Origin: Anaeromyxobacter paludicola
Lineage (GTDB): Bacteria > Myxococcota > Myxococcia > Myxococcales > Anaeromyxobacteraceae
Assembly: GCF_023169965.1 (NCBI RefSeq)
Contig: NZ_AP025592.1
Coordinates: 1,736,001 to 1,800,000, forward strand
DNA length: 64,000 nt
Direction of reading: 5' to 3'
A program made the position numbers and the translations under genes. Each line of letters opens with the position of its first letter. Position 1 is the stretch's first letter. A model generated the notes under the pieces. The model saw nothing but the letters and a program-made list of their open reading frames with translations. It made no database searches and had not been told where the DNA came from. Of this stretch, positions 51,920-62,129 are shown piece after piece.

Positions 51920-52932
51920 GAAGAGGCCCTCACGGCCGAGAGGGTGGACATCGCCCGCGCCCCGAGCCCCGCCACGAACCGGGGCGAGCCCAGGTCGAAC
52001 TCGCCCAGGAGGTCGAACCGCGTCCCCCCGAAGCCCCGCTTGAACAGGTAGACGCCGTAGGCCGGGTCCTCCTTGTCCGGCGCCGGCGGGATGCCCTGGA
52101 GGTCGTAAACCTGCGCGCCCTCGGCCCGGAGGTCCCGCATCGCGGTCCAGTGGAGCAGCTCGGCCCCCGTGTGCTTCACGCCCCGGCGCGAGCCGCCCAG
52201 CAGGTACCAGGCCCAGCGGCCGTGGCACAGGATCAGGGCGCCGCTCGTGGCGACGCCCTGGTGGCGCGCCAGGTAGATCCGGGCGAGGCCCTCCGAGACC
52301 ATGTCGGCGACCGTGCGCGCCGGCACCCCCGGGATCCCCACCCGGCGGCAGGTCTCCCGGTAGAGCGCCTCGAACTCCTCGAGCAGCCCGGCCTCCCGGC
52401 CGCGGAGGACCTCCACGCCGGCCTCCTGCGCCTTGCGGATGGCGTAGCGGGTGCGGCTCTCCATCCGGGCCAGCAGCTGGGCCTCGGGCGCGGTCAGATC
52501 GATCCGCAGGGTCGCCACGTGGACCGAGGGAGAAGGCGACGGCCGGGCCCCCGCGGACGAGAGGACGAGGCCGGCCCACGACTCCGCGGCGCCGAGGTCC
52601 GGCGTGATCTTCACGTAGGCGGCGAGCCGCTCGCGGGCCAGCGCCCGGATGCCCTGGAGCGCGCTCTCGAGCGCCTGGGGGCGCCCCGCCCCGGGCCGCA
52701 GCACGGGGCCGCGCGGCAGCTGCACCACCGAGAGGCCGTACCGGCGCTTCTCGAGGCAGAGCAGCGCCGCGTGGAAGCCGTCGTCGCCGGCCACGCCGAG
52801 GAAGTGCGGGCGCCAGCCGGAGCGCTCGCGCACCCGCGCCCAGCCCGCCGACTGGAACACGTGCGCGCCGCCGAGCTCCGCGGTGACCGCGTCGAAGGTG
52901 GCCGGCTCGAGCCGCTTCAGCTCCCACGTCAT
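51892..52932 (-). CDS. FemAB-like GNAT-fold protein
   Basis: 346 residues from ATG at 52932, overlapping the deacetylase stop by 4 bp. Two GNAT-like halves are seen: HVFQSAGWARVRERSGWRPH then FLGVAGDDG, and a second with ESRTRYAIRKAQEAGVEVLR and ALILCHGRWAWYLLGGSRRG. The end has YDLQGIPPAPDKEDPAYGVY then LFKRGFGG, typical of FemAB/peptidoglycan-bridge-type proteins. FemAB enzymes transfer amino acids from tRNA; related forms in exopolysaccharide loci are of unknown function. Here it is inside a polysaccharide operon, so it may acylate a sugar amine. Confidence 0.88.
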   Translation of the reverse strand: MTWELKRLEPATFDAVTAELGGAHVFQSAGWARVRERSGWRPHFLGVAGDDGFHAALLCLEKRRYGLSVVQLPRGPVLRPGAGRPQALESALQGIRALARERLAAYVKITPDLGAAESWAGLVLSSAGARPSPSPSVHVATLRIDLTAPEAQLLARMESRTRYAIRKAQEAGVEVLRGREAGLLEEFEALYRETCRRVGIPGVPARTVADMVSEGLARIYLARHQGVATSGALILCHGRWAWYLLGGSRRGVKHTGAELLHWTAMRDLRAEGAQVYDLQGIPPAPDKEDPAYGVYLFKRGFGGTRFDLLGEFDLGSPRFVAGLGARAMSTLSAVRASSWRPWTPRS

Positions 52933-53735
52933 GATCGACCTTCCGCCGCGCGCCCGCCGCCGCCGGCCGCGCCCCGCAGCTCCCAGGCGGCGTCCCGGAG
53001 GCGCGACCAGAGCGGGTGGACCCTGAGCCGGAAGCGTCCGAGGGTCGAGCCCTGGTAGACGCCGACCCGCCGGAGCGTGAACAGGGTCTCGCGGATCCCG
53101 GGGCGCGGCGGCGTGACCACCCCGGCCACGTACCCGGCCTGCGCCACGCACTCGACGACCGCGTCGTTCAGGCTCCCCGCCGGGTAGCAGAAGGTCCGCA
53201 CCGGCACCCCGAACCGCGCCTCCAGCACCGCCTTGGAGCGCTCGATCTCGTCGCGGGCGCGCGCCAGCGGCACGGTCGCGAGCAGCGGGTGGCTGCAGGT
53301 GTGGGATCCGATCGACATCCCCGCCTCGAGCAGCGCGCCCACCTCCCGGTCGTCGAGCGCGAGATCGAGCGGCCCGAGCGCCGGGAACTTGCCCTCGTCC
53401 CAGGGGAAGGGCCGGCCGCTGCCGAGGTAGTCGGCGGTGAGGAAGAAGGTGGCGGTGCAGCCCAGCTCCCGCAGGACGGGCAGCGCGTCGGTGAGGCCGT
53501 CCCGGTAGCCGTCGTCGAAGGTGATGGCGAAGCACCGCTCGCGCGGCGGCCGCTCGCGGCGGAGCCTCCGGCTCAGCTCCTCCAGCGAGAGGTTCCGGTA
53601 CCCCGCGTCGAGCAGGTAGGAGAGCTGCCGGCGCAGCTCGGAGGTCCGGACGCTCAGCGCGTCCGGGCGGACCTCGTTCACCCGGTGATAGGCCAGGATC
53701 ACGGTGTCCCTCGGCCTGCGGACGTCCTCGATCAC
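52929..53735 (-). CDS. NodB-type polysaccharide deacetylase
   Basis: 268 residues from GTG at 53735 with GGAGGACCGA before it; the start overlaps the polymerase stop by 4 bp. NodB motifs are ILAYHRVNEV, then AITFDDGYRDGLTDALPVLR with the catalytic and metal Asp residues, then SIGSHTCSHPLLATVPL with the metal His pair, and FCYPAGSLNDAVVECVAQAG. It has no signal peptide, so it acts in the cytoplasm or loosely at the membrane. It would remove N-acetyl groups from amino sugars of the polymer or its precursor, leaving free amines. Confidence 0.93.
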   Translation of the reverse strand: MIEDVRRPRDTVILAYHRVNEVRPDALSVRTSELRRQLSYLLDAGYRNLSLEELSRRLRRERPPRERCFAITFDDGYRDGLTDALPVLRELGCTATFFLTADYLGSGRPFPWDEGKFPALGPLDLALDDREVGALLEAGMSIGSHTCSHPLLATVPLARARDEIERSKAVLEARFGVPVRTFCYPAGSLNDAVVECVAQAGYVAGVVTPPRPGIRETLFTLRRVGVYQGSTLGRFRLRVHPLWSRLRDAAWELRGAAGGGGRAAEGRS

Positions 53736-55075
53736 TCGGTCCTCCAGTCCTGATCCGCCGCCCGCGCCCGCTGCGCCGCGAACCGGGCCACGGCCCAGGC
53801 CGCGAGCACGGTGAGGCTCGCGATGGCGAGCACGCGGAAGAGCTCGATGGAGTCGTTGCGCACGGTCCAGAGGACCGCGCCGAAGCTCGCGGCGCCCACC
53901 GCGGCGCGGAAGGGATCCCGCTCCAGCCAGCCGTCGAAGCGGCGGATGACGAAGCCCACGGCGAAGAAGAAGAGCACCACGCCCGCCTTGCCGAAGTTGA
54001 GGTAGGGCTCGGCGATGCCGGAGAAGCCGATCCCGCCGCCGTGCTCGAAGGTCCAGGGGTCGGCCTGCAGGGTGGCCCAGGCGCTCGGGGTGAGCACGCG
54101 CCCGCCCGGGGCCCGCCACCGCGTCGAGACGTTCGGCACGATGCGCTTGAGGCCGAACAGGTACGACCGCCCCAGCCAGAGCGGCTCGGTGCCGCTCTCC
54201 ACGCCCTCCGCCGTGACCACCAGCGGGTAGATCGACCCGCCGGCCTCCTCGAAGACCGCCATGGGCCCGACCCGGAGATCGCGCTTCTCCTCCTCGCCGG
54301 CGTTGCGCGTCATGCGGATCACCGGGATGAGCACCAGCGCCGCCGCGGCGGCGATCAGCGACACCCGGCGGGCGACCCGCGCGTCCTTGTGGGCCCAGAC
54401 CGCCGAGAGCGAGATCATCTGGACCAGCACCGGCCCCCGGAAGCCGCTCAGGAAGAGCGGGCCCATCACCAGCCCGAAGCCGGCGGCGAGCCAGGCCATC
54501 TGCCGGGGCGTCGCGCCCACCGCCGCCACCAGGAGGCCGATGGGGAAGAGCATCAGCCCGAACCCGAAGAAGCGGACGTCCTCCGACATGGCCCGCTCGA
54601 AGTAGACGTCGTACCCCGAGGACAGGAGCCCGAGCTGCCAGACGCCGATCCAGAGGAGGACCGCGCCCAGGGCGGCCACCGCGCGACCGACGCGGAACAG
54701 CTGCGGCTCCGCCGGGAGGTGCGACTCCGGCTCCTCTCGCGCCGGCACGGGGACGAGCGTGGCCCCGAGCGCCACCGCCACCGCCGCGGTGGAGAACAGC
54801 CCGAGCGCCGTCGGGAGGTGGCGCGACGCCAGCCACTCCGGGAGCTCGCCGGGGCCGGGGTGGAGCGTCACCGGCACCACGAGGCCGAGGTGGAACAGCC
54901 CCAGGAGCACCAGGTACAGGCAGGCCAGCGACATGAGGCCGTTGGGGTGCGAGCGCGCCACCACGAGCACGCAGGCGAGCCAGATGCCGGCGGCCGCGAG
55001 CGCCCCTCCCGCGCCCGGCAGGAGCAGCGTCACCCCCAGCAGCGCGACCAGCAGCGCCGTGTAGACGCCTCGCAT
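53732..55075 (-). CDS. Wzy-like polysaccharide polymerase / O-antigen ligase-type membrane protein
   Basis: 447 residues from ATG at 55075, overlapping the epimerase stop by one base (a GTG one codon upstream is also possible). About 11-12 hydrophobic segments are present. A large loop between late segments carries KRIVPNVSTRWRAPGGRVLT and FEHGGGIGFSGIAEPYLNFG, the latter common in Wzy-like proteins. It likely joins repeat units on the periplasmic side. The family has low conservation, so the assignment rests on topology and operon context. Confidence 0.85.
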   Translation of the reverse strand: MRGVYTALLVALLGVTLLLPGAGGALAAAGIWLACVLVVARSHPNGLMSLACLYLVLLGLFHLGLVVPVTLHPGPGELPEWLASRHLPTALGLFSTAAVAVALGATLVPVPAREEPESHLPAEPQLFRVGRAVAALGAVLLWIGVWQLGLLSSGYDVYFERAMSEDVRFFGFGLMLFPIGLLVAAVGATPRQMAWLAAGFGLVMGPLFLSGFRGPVLVQMISLSAVWAHKDARVARRVSLIAAAAALVLIPVIRMTRNAGEEEKRDLRVGPMAVFEEAGGSIYPLVVTAEGVESGTEPLWLGRSYLFGLKRIVPNVSTRWRAPGGRVLTPSAWATLQADPWTFEHGGGIGFSGIAEPYLNFGKAGVVLFFFAVGFVIRRFDGWLERDPFRAAVGAASFGAVLWTVRNDSIELFRVLAIASLTVLAAWAVARFAAQRARAADQDWRTE

Positions 55076-56151
55076 CACGCGGCGCCCTCGCGGGCGGCCC
55101 CGGGCGCGGCCGGAGCGGCGTGCCCCTCGGGCGAGAGGTACCAGTCGGCCGCCTCGCGCAGCCCCTGCGCCACGTCGTGCGTGGGCTCGTACCCGAGCAG
55201 CGCCCGCGCCGCGCCGACGTCGGCGAGCGAATGGCGGACGTCCCCGGGCCGGAACTCCCGGTGGACCGGCTGGACCGCCGCGAGCTCCGGGCGGAGCCGC
55301 GCCACGTGGTCCCGGATGGCCACGAAGAGCTCGTTGAGCGTGGTCCGTCGCCCGACGGCCACGTTGTACGCCCGGCCGAGGGACTCGGGGGCCTCCACGC
55401 AGGCGGCCAGCAGGTTCGCCTGGACCACGTTCTGCACGTAGCAGAAGTCGCGGCTGGTCTCGCCGTCGCCGAAGACCTCCACCGCCCGCCCGGAGAGGAG
55501 CGCCTCGAACCACCTCGGGATGACGGCCGCGTAGGGGCCGGCGGGATCCTGCCTGGGCCCGAAGACGTTGAAGTAGCGGAGCCCGACGAGCTCGAGCCCG
55601 TAGCAGCGCGCGAACGCCGCCGCGTAGAGCTCGTCGCACGCCTTGGAGGCCGCGTAGGGCGAGAGCGGCCGCCCCACGGCCTCCTCGACCTTGGGGAGCG
55701 CCGGGCTGTCGCCGTACACCGAGCTCGAGCTCGCGTACACGAGCCGGCGGATCCCCGCCCGCCGCGCGGCCTGCAGCACCTGGACGAAGCCCGAGACGTT
55801 CACCTCGTGGGTCGCCTCGGGGTGGGCGATGGAGCGGGGCACCGAGCCGAGCGCCGCCTGGTGCAGGACGACCTGGGCTCCCTCCGCGGCCGCGTCGCAG
55901 GCGCGCGGGTCGCGGATGTCGCCGCGGAGGACCTCGAGGCGGGCGGAGGCCTCCTCGCCCACGGCCTGGCGCACCAGCTCGAGGTTCCGCTCGCGCCCGG
56001 TCGAGAAATCGTCGAGCACGCGCACCCGCTGCCCCAGCCCGAGGAGGCGCTCCACCAGGTGCGAGCCGATGAACCCCGCGCCGCCGGTCACGAGCCAGCA
56101 GGAGGGGCGGGACCGGAGCTGCTCGAGCAGTTGGGGATAGCGACTCGACAT
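55075..56151 (-). CDS. UDP-N-acetylglucosamine 4-epimerase, WbpP-like
   Basis: 358 residues, extended SDR. The NAD motif is VTGGAGFIGSHLVERLLGLG; the catalytic pair is in SPYAASKACDELYAAAF (Tyr and Lys of YxxxK). Regions LHQAALGSVPRSIAHPEATH, GDGETSRDFCYVQNVVQANL and REFRPGDVRHSLADV closely match what I know of WbpP of Pseudomonas. WbpP interconverts UDP-GlcNAc and UDP-GalNAc. Paired with a 6-dehydrogenase and an amidotransferase it suggests a GalNAcA-type sugar. The gene starts 9 bp after the amidotransferase stop. Confidence 0.93.
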   Translation of the reverse strand: MSSRYPQLLEQLRSRPSCWLVTGGAGFIGSHLVERLLGLGQRVRVLDDFSTGRERNLELVRQAVGEEASARLEVLRGDIRDPRACDAAAEGAQVVLHQAALGSVPRSIAHPEATHEVNVSGFVQVLQAARRAGIRRLVYASSSSVYGDSPALPKVEEAVGRPLSPYAASKACDELYAAAFARCYGLELVGLRYFNVFGPRQDPAGPYAAVIPRWFEALLSGRAVEVFGDGETSRDFCYVQNVVQANLLAACVEAPESLGRAYNVAVGRRTTLNELFVAIRDHVARLRPELAAVQPVHREFRPGDVRHSLADVGAARALLGYEPTHDVAQGLREAADWYLSPEGHAAPAAPGAAREGAA

Positions 56152-56160
56152 GAGAGCTCC

Positions 56161-58116
56161 TCAGGCCACGCCGGCCCTCGCCCGCGGGGGCGCCGCCGAT
56201 TGGAAGCCCTGCTCGAAGTGGCGGAGCCAGAGCTCGAGGACGAGGCACTGCCAGAGCACGAACGAGCGGTCCTGCTCGCCCCGCAGGTGCTCCCGGTAGA
56301 GCTGCTCGAGCCGCCCCGTCTCGAGGTAGCGGGCCACCCGCGCCGCCGGCGACAGCACCCGGTCCGCGTAGTACGCGCGCAGCTCGCCGCGGAGCCAGCG
56401 CGCGACCGGGACGCCGAACCCGCGCTTGAACCGCCGGAAGACCTCGCCCGGCAGCAGGTCGCCGAACGCCTCGCGCAGGAGCCACTTGCGCGCGACGCCG
56501 CGGATCCGCTGCCGGTCGGGGAGCGAGTTGGCGAACTCGACCACCTCGTCGTCCAGGTAGGGCACCCGGATCTCGAGGCTGTGCGCCATGGCCGCCTTGT
56601 CGGACTTCTCGAGGTAGGTGGTGGGCAGCCAGAACTGCTGGTCCACGAGGCACAGCCGGCTCACCACGCCCTCCCGGCGCCCGTCCTGGCAGCCCTCCAC
56701 GATCCGGGGGTGGACGCCGAGCGCGCGCCGCCACTCGGGCCGCAGCAGGGCGGCCGCCGAGACGCCGCTCTGCAGGTACCCCGAGTACCGCGAGGCGGCG
56801 TCCGGGCAGGCCAGCACGCGGAGGAGGACCTGGGCCCGGCGGGGCAGCTTCGGGAGCCGCGGGAGCTCGAGGGTCCGCGCCACCCAGCTCGCGACCGCCC
56901 CGAGCGGCCCCGCCGCGCGGAACGCCTGCTCGAGCTGGTAGCGCCGGTAGCCGCCGAACAGCTCGTCGGCCCCCTCCCCCGCCAGCGCGACCGTGACGTA
57001 CCGGCGGATGTCGCGGCTCAGCAGGAACACGTTCAGCCCCGCCGCGTCGGCGAACGGCTCGTCGTAGTGCCAGACCAGCTGCTCCAGGTCCCGCACCAGG
57101 TCGTCCGACCTCGCCTCGTAGACGTGGTGCCGGACCCCGAGGTGCCGCGCCACCCGCCTCGCGTACGCGACCTCGTCGAAGTCCTGGCCCATCCCCGGAT
57201 AGCCGAGGGTGAAGGCCATGGTGCGCCCGGGCCCCAGGAGCCGCGCGGTCAGGGCGGTCAGGATCGAGGAGTCGACGCCGCCGCTGAGCAGCACGCCCAC
57301 GGGGACGTCGGCGACGAGCTGGCGCTCCACCACCTTGCCGAGCAGGTCCCGCAGCGCGCGGGCCGCCTCGCGATCGCTCCGCGCGACCGGCCGCCAGGTG
57401 GGCCTCGGGCGGAGCCGGGAGGACTCGACGCGCACCGCGCCGCCCTCCTCCAGCCGGCAGGTCAGCAGCTCCCCCGGCTCGAGCTGGCGCACTCCCCCGA
57501 GCACGTGCGCGCCGTCGTACGCGTGCCCGTATCGCAGGTAGCCGTTCAGGCCGGTCGCGTCGAGCTCGCCCCTGAACTCGGGGACGTGGAAGAAGACCTT
57601 CGCCTCGGAGGCGAAGAGGAGCAGGTCGGGGCGCTGGTGGACGTAGAGCGGCTTGATGCCGGCCGGGTCCCGCGCGAGGTAGAGCGTCCGCTCGCGAGTG
57701 TCGAAGAGCGCCAGGGCGTACATGCCGTCCAGCCGCTGGAGGAAGCCGGGGCCGAAGCGGGCGCAGCCCTCGACGATCACCTCGCTGTCGGAGTGGCCGC
57801 GCCAGAAGCCGCCCGGGGGCGCGGCCGGGTCGCGCGCCGCCGCGCGCTCCACGTCCTGGGCCAGCAGGGCGTAGTTGTAGACCTCGCCGTTGTAGCAGAG
57901 GACCCAGCGGCCATCCCGCGAGGTCATCGGCTGGCGCCCCGCCTCGCTCAGGTCGATCACCGCCAGGCGCCAGTGGAGCAGCATCAGCCGGCGCCCGTCC
58001 CGCCACTGCCCGAAGCTGTCGGGCCCGCGGTGCGCCAGGGCGCCGGCGAGCTCCGGCTCCACCTCGGCCTGCTCCAGCAGCGCCGAGCGACCGAGCACGC
58101 CCGCTATCCCGCACAT
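56161..58116 (-). CDS. Asparagine-synthase-like glutamine amidotransferase of the polysaccharide locus
   Basis: 651 residues from ATG at 58116, overlapping the upstream glycosyltransferase stop by 13 bp. The N-terminal class-II amidotransferase domain starts MCGIAGVLGRSALLEQAEVE, with nucleophile Cys2, then RGPDSFGQW and CYNGEVYNYALLA. The synthetase domain has the PPi loop VGVLLSGGVDSSILTALTAR, then EPFADAAGLNVFLLSRDIRR and LAGEGADELFGGYRRYQ. In O-antigen and exopolysaccharide loci such proteins amidate uronic acids (WbpS-like), rather than making asparagine. That role is inferred from context. Confidence 0.93.
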   Translation of the reverse strand: MCGIAGVLGRSALLEQAEVEPELAGALAHRGPDSFGQWRDGRRLMLLHWRLAVIDLSEAGRQPMTSRDGRWVLCYNGEVYNYALLAQDVERAAARDPAAPPGGFWRGHSDSEVIVEGCARFGPGFLQRLDGMYALALFDTRERTLYLARDPAGIKPLYVHQRPDLLLFASEAKVFFHVPEFRGELDATGLNGYLRYGHAYDGAHVLGGVRQLEPGELLTCRLEEGGAVRVESSRLRPRPTWRPVARSDREAARALRDLLGKVVERQLVADVPVGVLLSGGVDSSILTALTARLLGPGRTMAFTLGYPGMGQDFDEVAYARRVARHLGVRHHVYEARSDDLVRDLEQLVWHYDEPFADAAGLNVFLLSRDIRRYVTVALAGEGADELFGGYRRYQLEQAFRAAGPLGAVASWVARTLELPRLPKLPRRAQVLLRVLACPDAASRYSGYLQSGVSAAALLRPEWRRALGVHPRIVEGCQDGRREGVVSRLCLVDQQFWLPTTYLEKSDKAAMAHSLEIRVPYLDDEVVEFANSLPDRQRIRGVARKWLLREAFGDLLPGEVFRRFKRGFGVPVARWLRGELRAYYADRVLSPAARVARYLETGRLEQLYREHLRGEQDRSFVLWQCLVLELWLRHFEQGFQSAAPPRARAGVA

Positions 58117-59390
58117 GGGCGCGCCCCCTCCCGCCCGGCCAGCAGCGACCGGTACTCGTGCACCACCGCCTCCCAGATCACCCCGGGGCTGAACCGGGAG
58201 AGCGCGCGCCGGCGGGCCGCCTCGCCGTGGCGCGCGCGCAGCGCGGGGTCGGAGAGGTAGCGCTCGAGCGCGTCGGCCAGGCCCCGCGCGTCGCGCGCCT
58301 CGACCAGCAGGCCCGTCACGCCGTCCTCCACCGCGTCCACGCACCCCGGCACCCGGGTGGCGATGATCGGCAGCCCCATGGCCGCCGCCTCCAGCGCGAC
58401 GTTCGGGAAGCCCTCGCGGTAGGTCGGCAGCGCGACGAGGTCCATGGCGGCGTAGAGGGGGACGGTGTCCTTCACCGGCCCGGTGAAGTGCACGCTCGGA
58501 TCGCCGCGCAGCGCCCGCTCCACCTCGGGGCCCACCCCCGCCATCTCGTTCCAGCCGACCAGGATCAGCCGCGCGTCCGGATGGCGCTCCCGGACGAGGC
58601 GCCACGCCTCGGCGAGCTCCACGATCCCCTTGTCGCGGGAGAGGCGTCCCAGGAAGCCGACGACCAGCGCGTCCCGGGGGAGCCCGCACCGCGCCCGCGC
58701 CTGCGCCCGCACCAGCGCGGGCTGCGGCCGGAAGCGCCCCGCCGCGTCCACGCCGTTGCCGCTGCCCCAGGCCGGGACCGCGATCTTCTCTGGCGGGCAG
58801 AAGCCCTCCGCGATCGCGAGGCCGCGCATCGACCCGCTCACGGCCAGCACCCGGTGGGCGAGGTGGCACGAGATCCACTCCGTCGCGCGGAGGAGCGCGC
58901 GCCGGGGCCCGGTCGAGGTGACGAAGGGGAGACCGCGGATGTGGTAGACGCGCACGGGCGTCCCGGCCAGCGTCGCCGCCAGCATCCCCAGCAGGCCGCC
59001 CTTGGGCGTGTGCGAGTGGACGATCTCGGGCCGGAGCCGGCGGAGCGTCCGCCAGAGCCGCCAGAGCGCGACCAGGTCCCGGCTCGGCGTGATGGCGCGG
59101 ATCATGGGGACGCCGTGGACCGAGACGTGCTCGCGGGACCCGAACTCCTCGAGCTCGGGCCCCGGGGAGGCGATCACGTGCACCTCCCCGCCCAGCCCCC
59201 TCACGTAGCTCACCTGCCCCGCCAGATGCGTCGAGAGCGACATCGGGACGGTGGTCACGTGCACGACCCGCACCGCCGCCAGGGGCAGCGCGTCGGCAGC
59301 GCGCGCGGCGCCCGGCTCGGGCGAAGGAGGAGGGACCACGATGGGTCCACGTCCCCCGGCGGCGGCGGCGTGTCGGGTCGTCATCGACAT
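58104..59390 (-). CDS. GT4-type glycosyltransferase
   Basis: 428 residues from ATG at 59390 (MSMTTRHAAAAGGRGPIVVP); the second Met two codons on is also possible. The fold begins at VRVVHVTTVPMSLSTHLAGQ. It has PEIVHSHTPKGGLLGMLAAT, typical of acceptor-side halves, and the donor motif DLVALPTYREGFPNVALEAA (about 310-330) with LPIIATRVPGCVDAVEDGVT. The motif H-T-P-K-G is seen in CapM/PglA-like enzymes that start or extend repeat units. It is the first gene of the leftward block ending at the flippase. Confidence 0.92.
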   Translation of the reverse strand: MSMTTRHAAAAGGRGPIVVPPPSPEPGAARAADALPLAAVRVVHVTTVPMSLSTHLAGQVSYVRGLGGEVHVIASPGPELEEFGSREHVSVHGVPMIRAITPSRDLVALWRLWRTLRRLRPEIVHSHTPKGGLLGMLAATLAGTPVRVYHIRGLPFVTSTGPRRALLRATEWISCHLAHRVLAVSGSMRGLAIAEGFCPPEKIAVPAWGSGNGVDAAGRFRPQPALVRAQARARCGLPRDALVVGFLGRLSRDKGIVELAEAWRLVRERHPDARLILVGWNEMAGVGPEVERALRGDPSVHFTGPVKDTVPLYAAMDLVALPTYREGFPNVALEAAAMGLPIIATRVPGCVDAVEDGVTGLLVEARDARGLADALERYLSDPALRARHGEAARRRALSRFSPGVIWEAVVHEYRSLLAGREGARPCAG

Positions 59391-59632
59391 TCTGGAGCCC
59401 CCGGGCTGCACGGTTCGCACGGGATCGCGCCCGCGCCCGGCGCCAAGTGTAGTCGGCGCGGACGCCGGAGGAGGCGGGAGGCTTGGTCTCGACCCAAGGG
59501 GGAGACCGCGCACGCCCCTCTCCGCGTCGCTCGCTCCTGGGATGCCCGTTCGCGCGACCCTCCCGGTCGAATCCGGCGCAACGCCGCATTGCTACAGTTG
59601 AGCGCTGTATTGGCGCCAATGGGGGGAAGACA
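59391..59632. promoter_or_regulatory. Divergent promoter region with operator-like palindromes
   Basis: 242 bp between the leftward glycan operon (start 59390) and the dehydrogenase gene (start 59633). It contains a perfect 12-bp palindrome ATTGGCGCCAAT (59609-59620), 12 bp before the start codon and just ahead of the Shine-Dalgarno GGGGGGAAGA, and an inverted repeat GGTCTC/GAGACC (59485-59490 with 59502-59507). Sequence near 59580-59620 is more AT-rich than its surroundings, consistent with a promoter, but no clear -35/-10 pair is claimed. Confidence 0.5.
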
Positions 59633-60955
59633 ATGCTCGGACAGCTCTCGTCGAAGATCGCTTCTCGCACCGCGACCGTCGGGGTCGTCGGGCAAGGCTA
59701 CGTCGGGCTGCCCCTGGCGCTCGTGTTCCGCGAGGCCGGCTTTCCGGTGATCGGGCTCGATCTCGATCCGCGCAAGATCGAGGCCCTCTCTCGCGGGGAG
59801 TCGTACATCAAGCACATCGGGACGGAGCGGGTCGCCGCGGCGATCGCCAGCGGCCGCTTCCAGCCCACCAGCGACTTCGGCCGGCTCGCCGAGTGCGACG
59901 CCATCCTGATCTGCGTCCCGACCCCGCTCGGCCCGCACCGCGAGCCCGACAACTCCGCCATCCACGCCACGGCGCGCCAGATCCGGGAGCGGCTGCGCGA
60001 GGGGCAGCTCGTGGTGCTCGAGTCCACCACCTACCCCGGGACCACCGACGAGGAGGTGCTCCCCATCCTGCGGGAGAGCGGGCTCGAGTGCCCGCGCGAC
60101 TTCCTGCTCGCCTTCTCGCCGGAGCGGGAGGACCCGGGCCGCCGCGACTTCACCACGCGCACCATCCCCAAGGTCGTCGGCGGGGTGAACCCGGCCTCCA
60201 CCGAGGCGGCCGCGGCGCTCTACGGCGCGGCGCTGGAGCGCGTGGTCCCGGTCTCGAGCGCCCGCGTGGCGGAGAGCGCGAAGCTGCTGGAGAACGTGTT
60301 CCGCTCGGTGAACATCGCGCTGGTGAACGAGCTCAAGATGCTCTTCGGGCGCATGGGCATCGACCTCTGGGAGGTGATCCGGGCGGCGGAGACGAAGCCG
60401 TTCGGCTTCATGCCCTTCTACCCGGGGCCGGGGCTGGGCGGGCACTGCATCCCGCTCGATCCCTTCTACCTGTCCTGGAAGGCAGCCGAGCACGGCGAGT
60501 GGGCGCGCTTCATCGAGCTGGCCGGCGAGATCAACACCCGCATGCCGCGCTTCGTGGTGGACCGGCTGGCCGACGCGCTGAACCTCGACGGCAAGCCGCT
60601 CCTGGGGTCGCGCGTGCTCGTCCTCGGCCTCGCCTACAAGGCCAACATCGACGACGATCGCGAGTCGCCGTCCTACGAGATCCTGGAGCTCCTGCAGGAG
60701 CACGGCGCGCGGGCCGACTACTGCGACCCGTACTTCCCGGCCACGCGCAAGGGGCGCAAGCACGACCTCGGGCTCCGCTCGGTGCCCTGCACGCCCGAGA
60801 CCTTCGCCGGCTACGACGCGATCCTCGTCGCGACCGCGCACGACACCTTCAAGGACCGCGCGCTCTATCGCGACGTGCCGCTGGTGGTGGACACGCGCAA
60901 CCTCATCGCGTCCCTGCCGGCCGGGCCGGGGCCGCGGCGGCTCGTGAAGGCCTGA
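59633..60955 (+). CDS. UDP-N-acetylhexosamine 6-dehydrogenase (WbpA-like)
   Basis: 440 residues from ATG at 59633 behind GGGGGGAAGA. The NAD motif is VGVVGQGYVGLPLALVFREA; TTYPGTTDEEVLPIL and ESAKLLENVFRSVNIALVNE follow; the catalytic Cys is in PGPGLGGHCIPLDPFYLSWK. The segment KPFGFMPFYPGPGLGGHCIP is diagnostic for the WbpA group, which oxidises UDP-GlcNAc at C6 in two steps; related WbpO enzymes use UDP-GalNAc. It provides a uronic-acid sugar nucleotide. A DegT aminotransferase gene begins 20 bp downstream. Confidence 0.94.
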   Translation: MLGQLSSKIASRTATVGVVGQGYVGLPLALVFREAGFPVIGLDLDPRKIEALSRGESYIKHIGTERVAAAIASGRFQPTSDFGRLAECDAILICVPTPLGPHREPDNSAIHATARQIRERLREGQLVVLESTTYPGTTDEEVLPILRESGLECPRDFLLAFSPEREDPGRRDFTTRTIPKVVGGVNPASTEAAAALYGAALERVVPVSSARVAESAKLLENVFRSVNIALVNELKMLFGRMGIDLWEVIRAAETKPFGFMPFYPGPGLGGHCIPLDPFYLSWKAAEHGEWARFIELAGEINTRMPRFVVDRLADALNLDGKPLLGSRVLVLGLAYKANIDDDRESPSYEILELLQEHGARADYCDPYFPATRKGRKHDLGLRSVPCTPETFAGYDAILVATAHDTFKDRALYRDVPLVVDTRNLIASLPAGPGPRRLVKA

Positions 60956-60975
60956 GCAGGTCCGGAGCGCCGCGC

Positions 60976-62112
<1,137 letters not shown>

Positions 62113-62129
62113 CCGCGGCGCCCGCCAGT

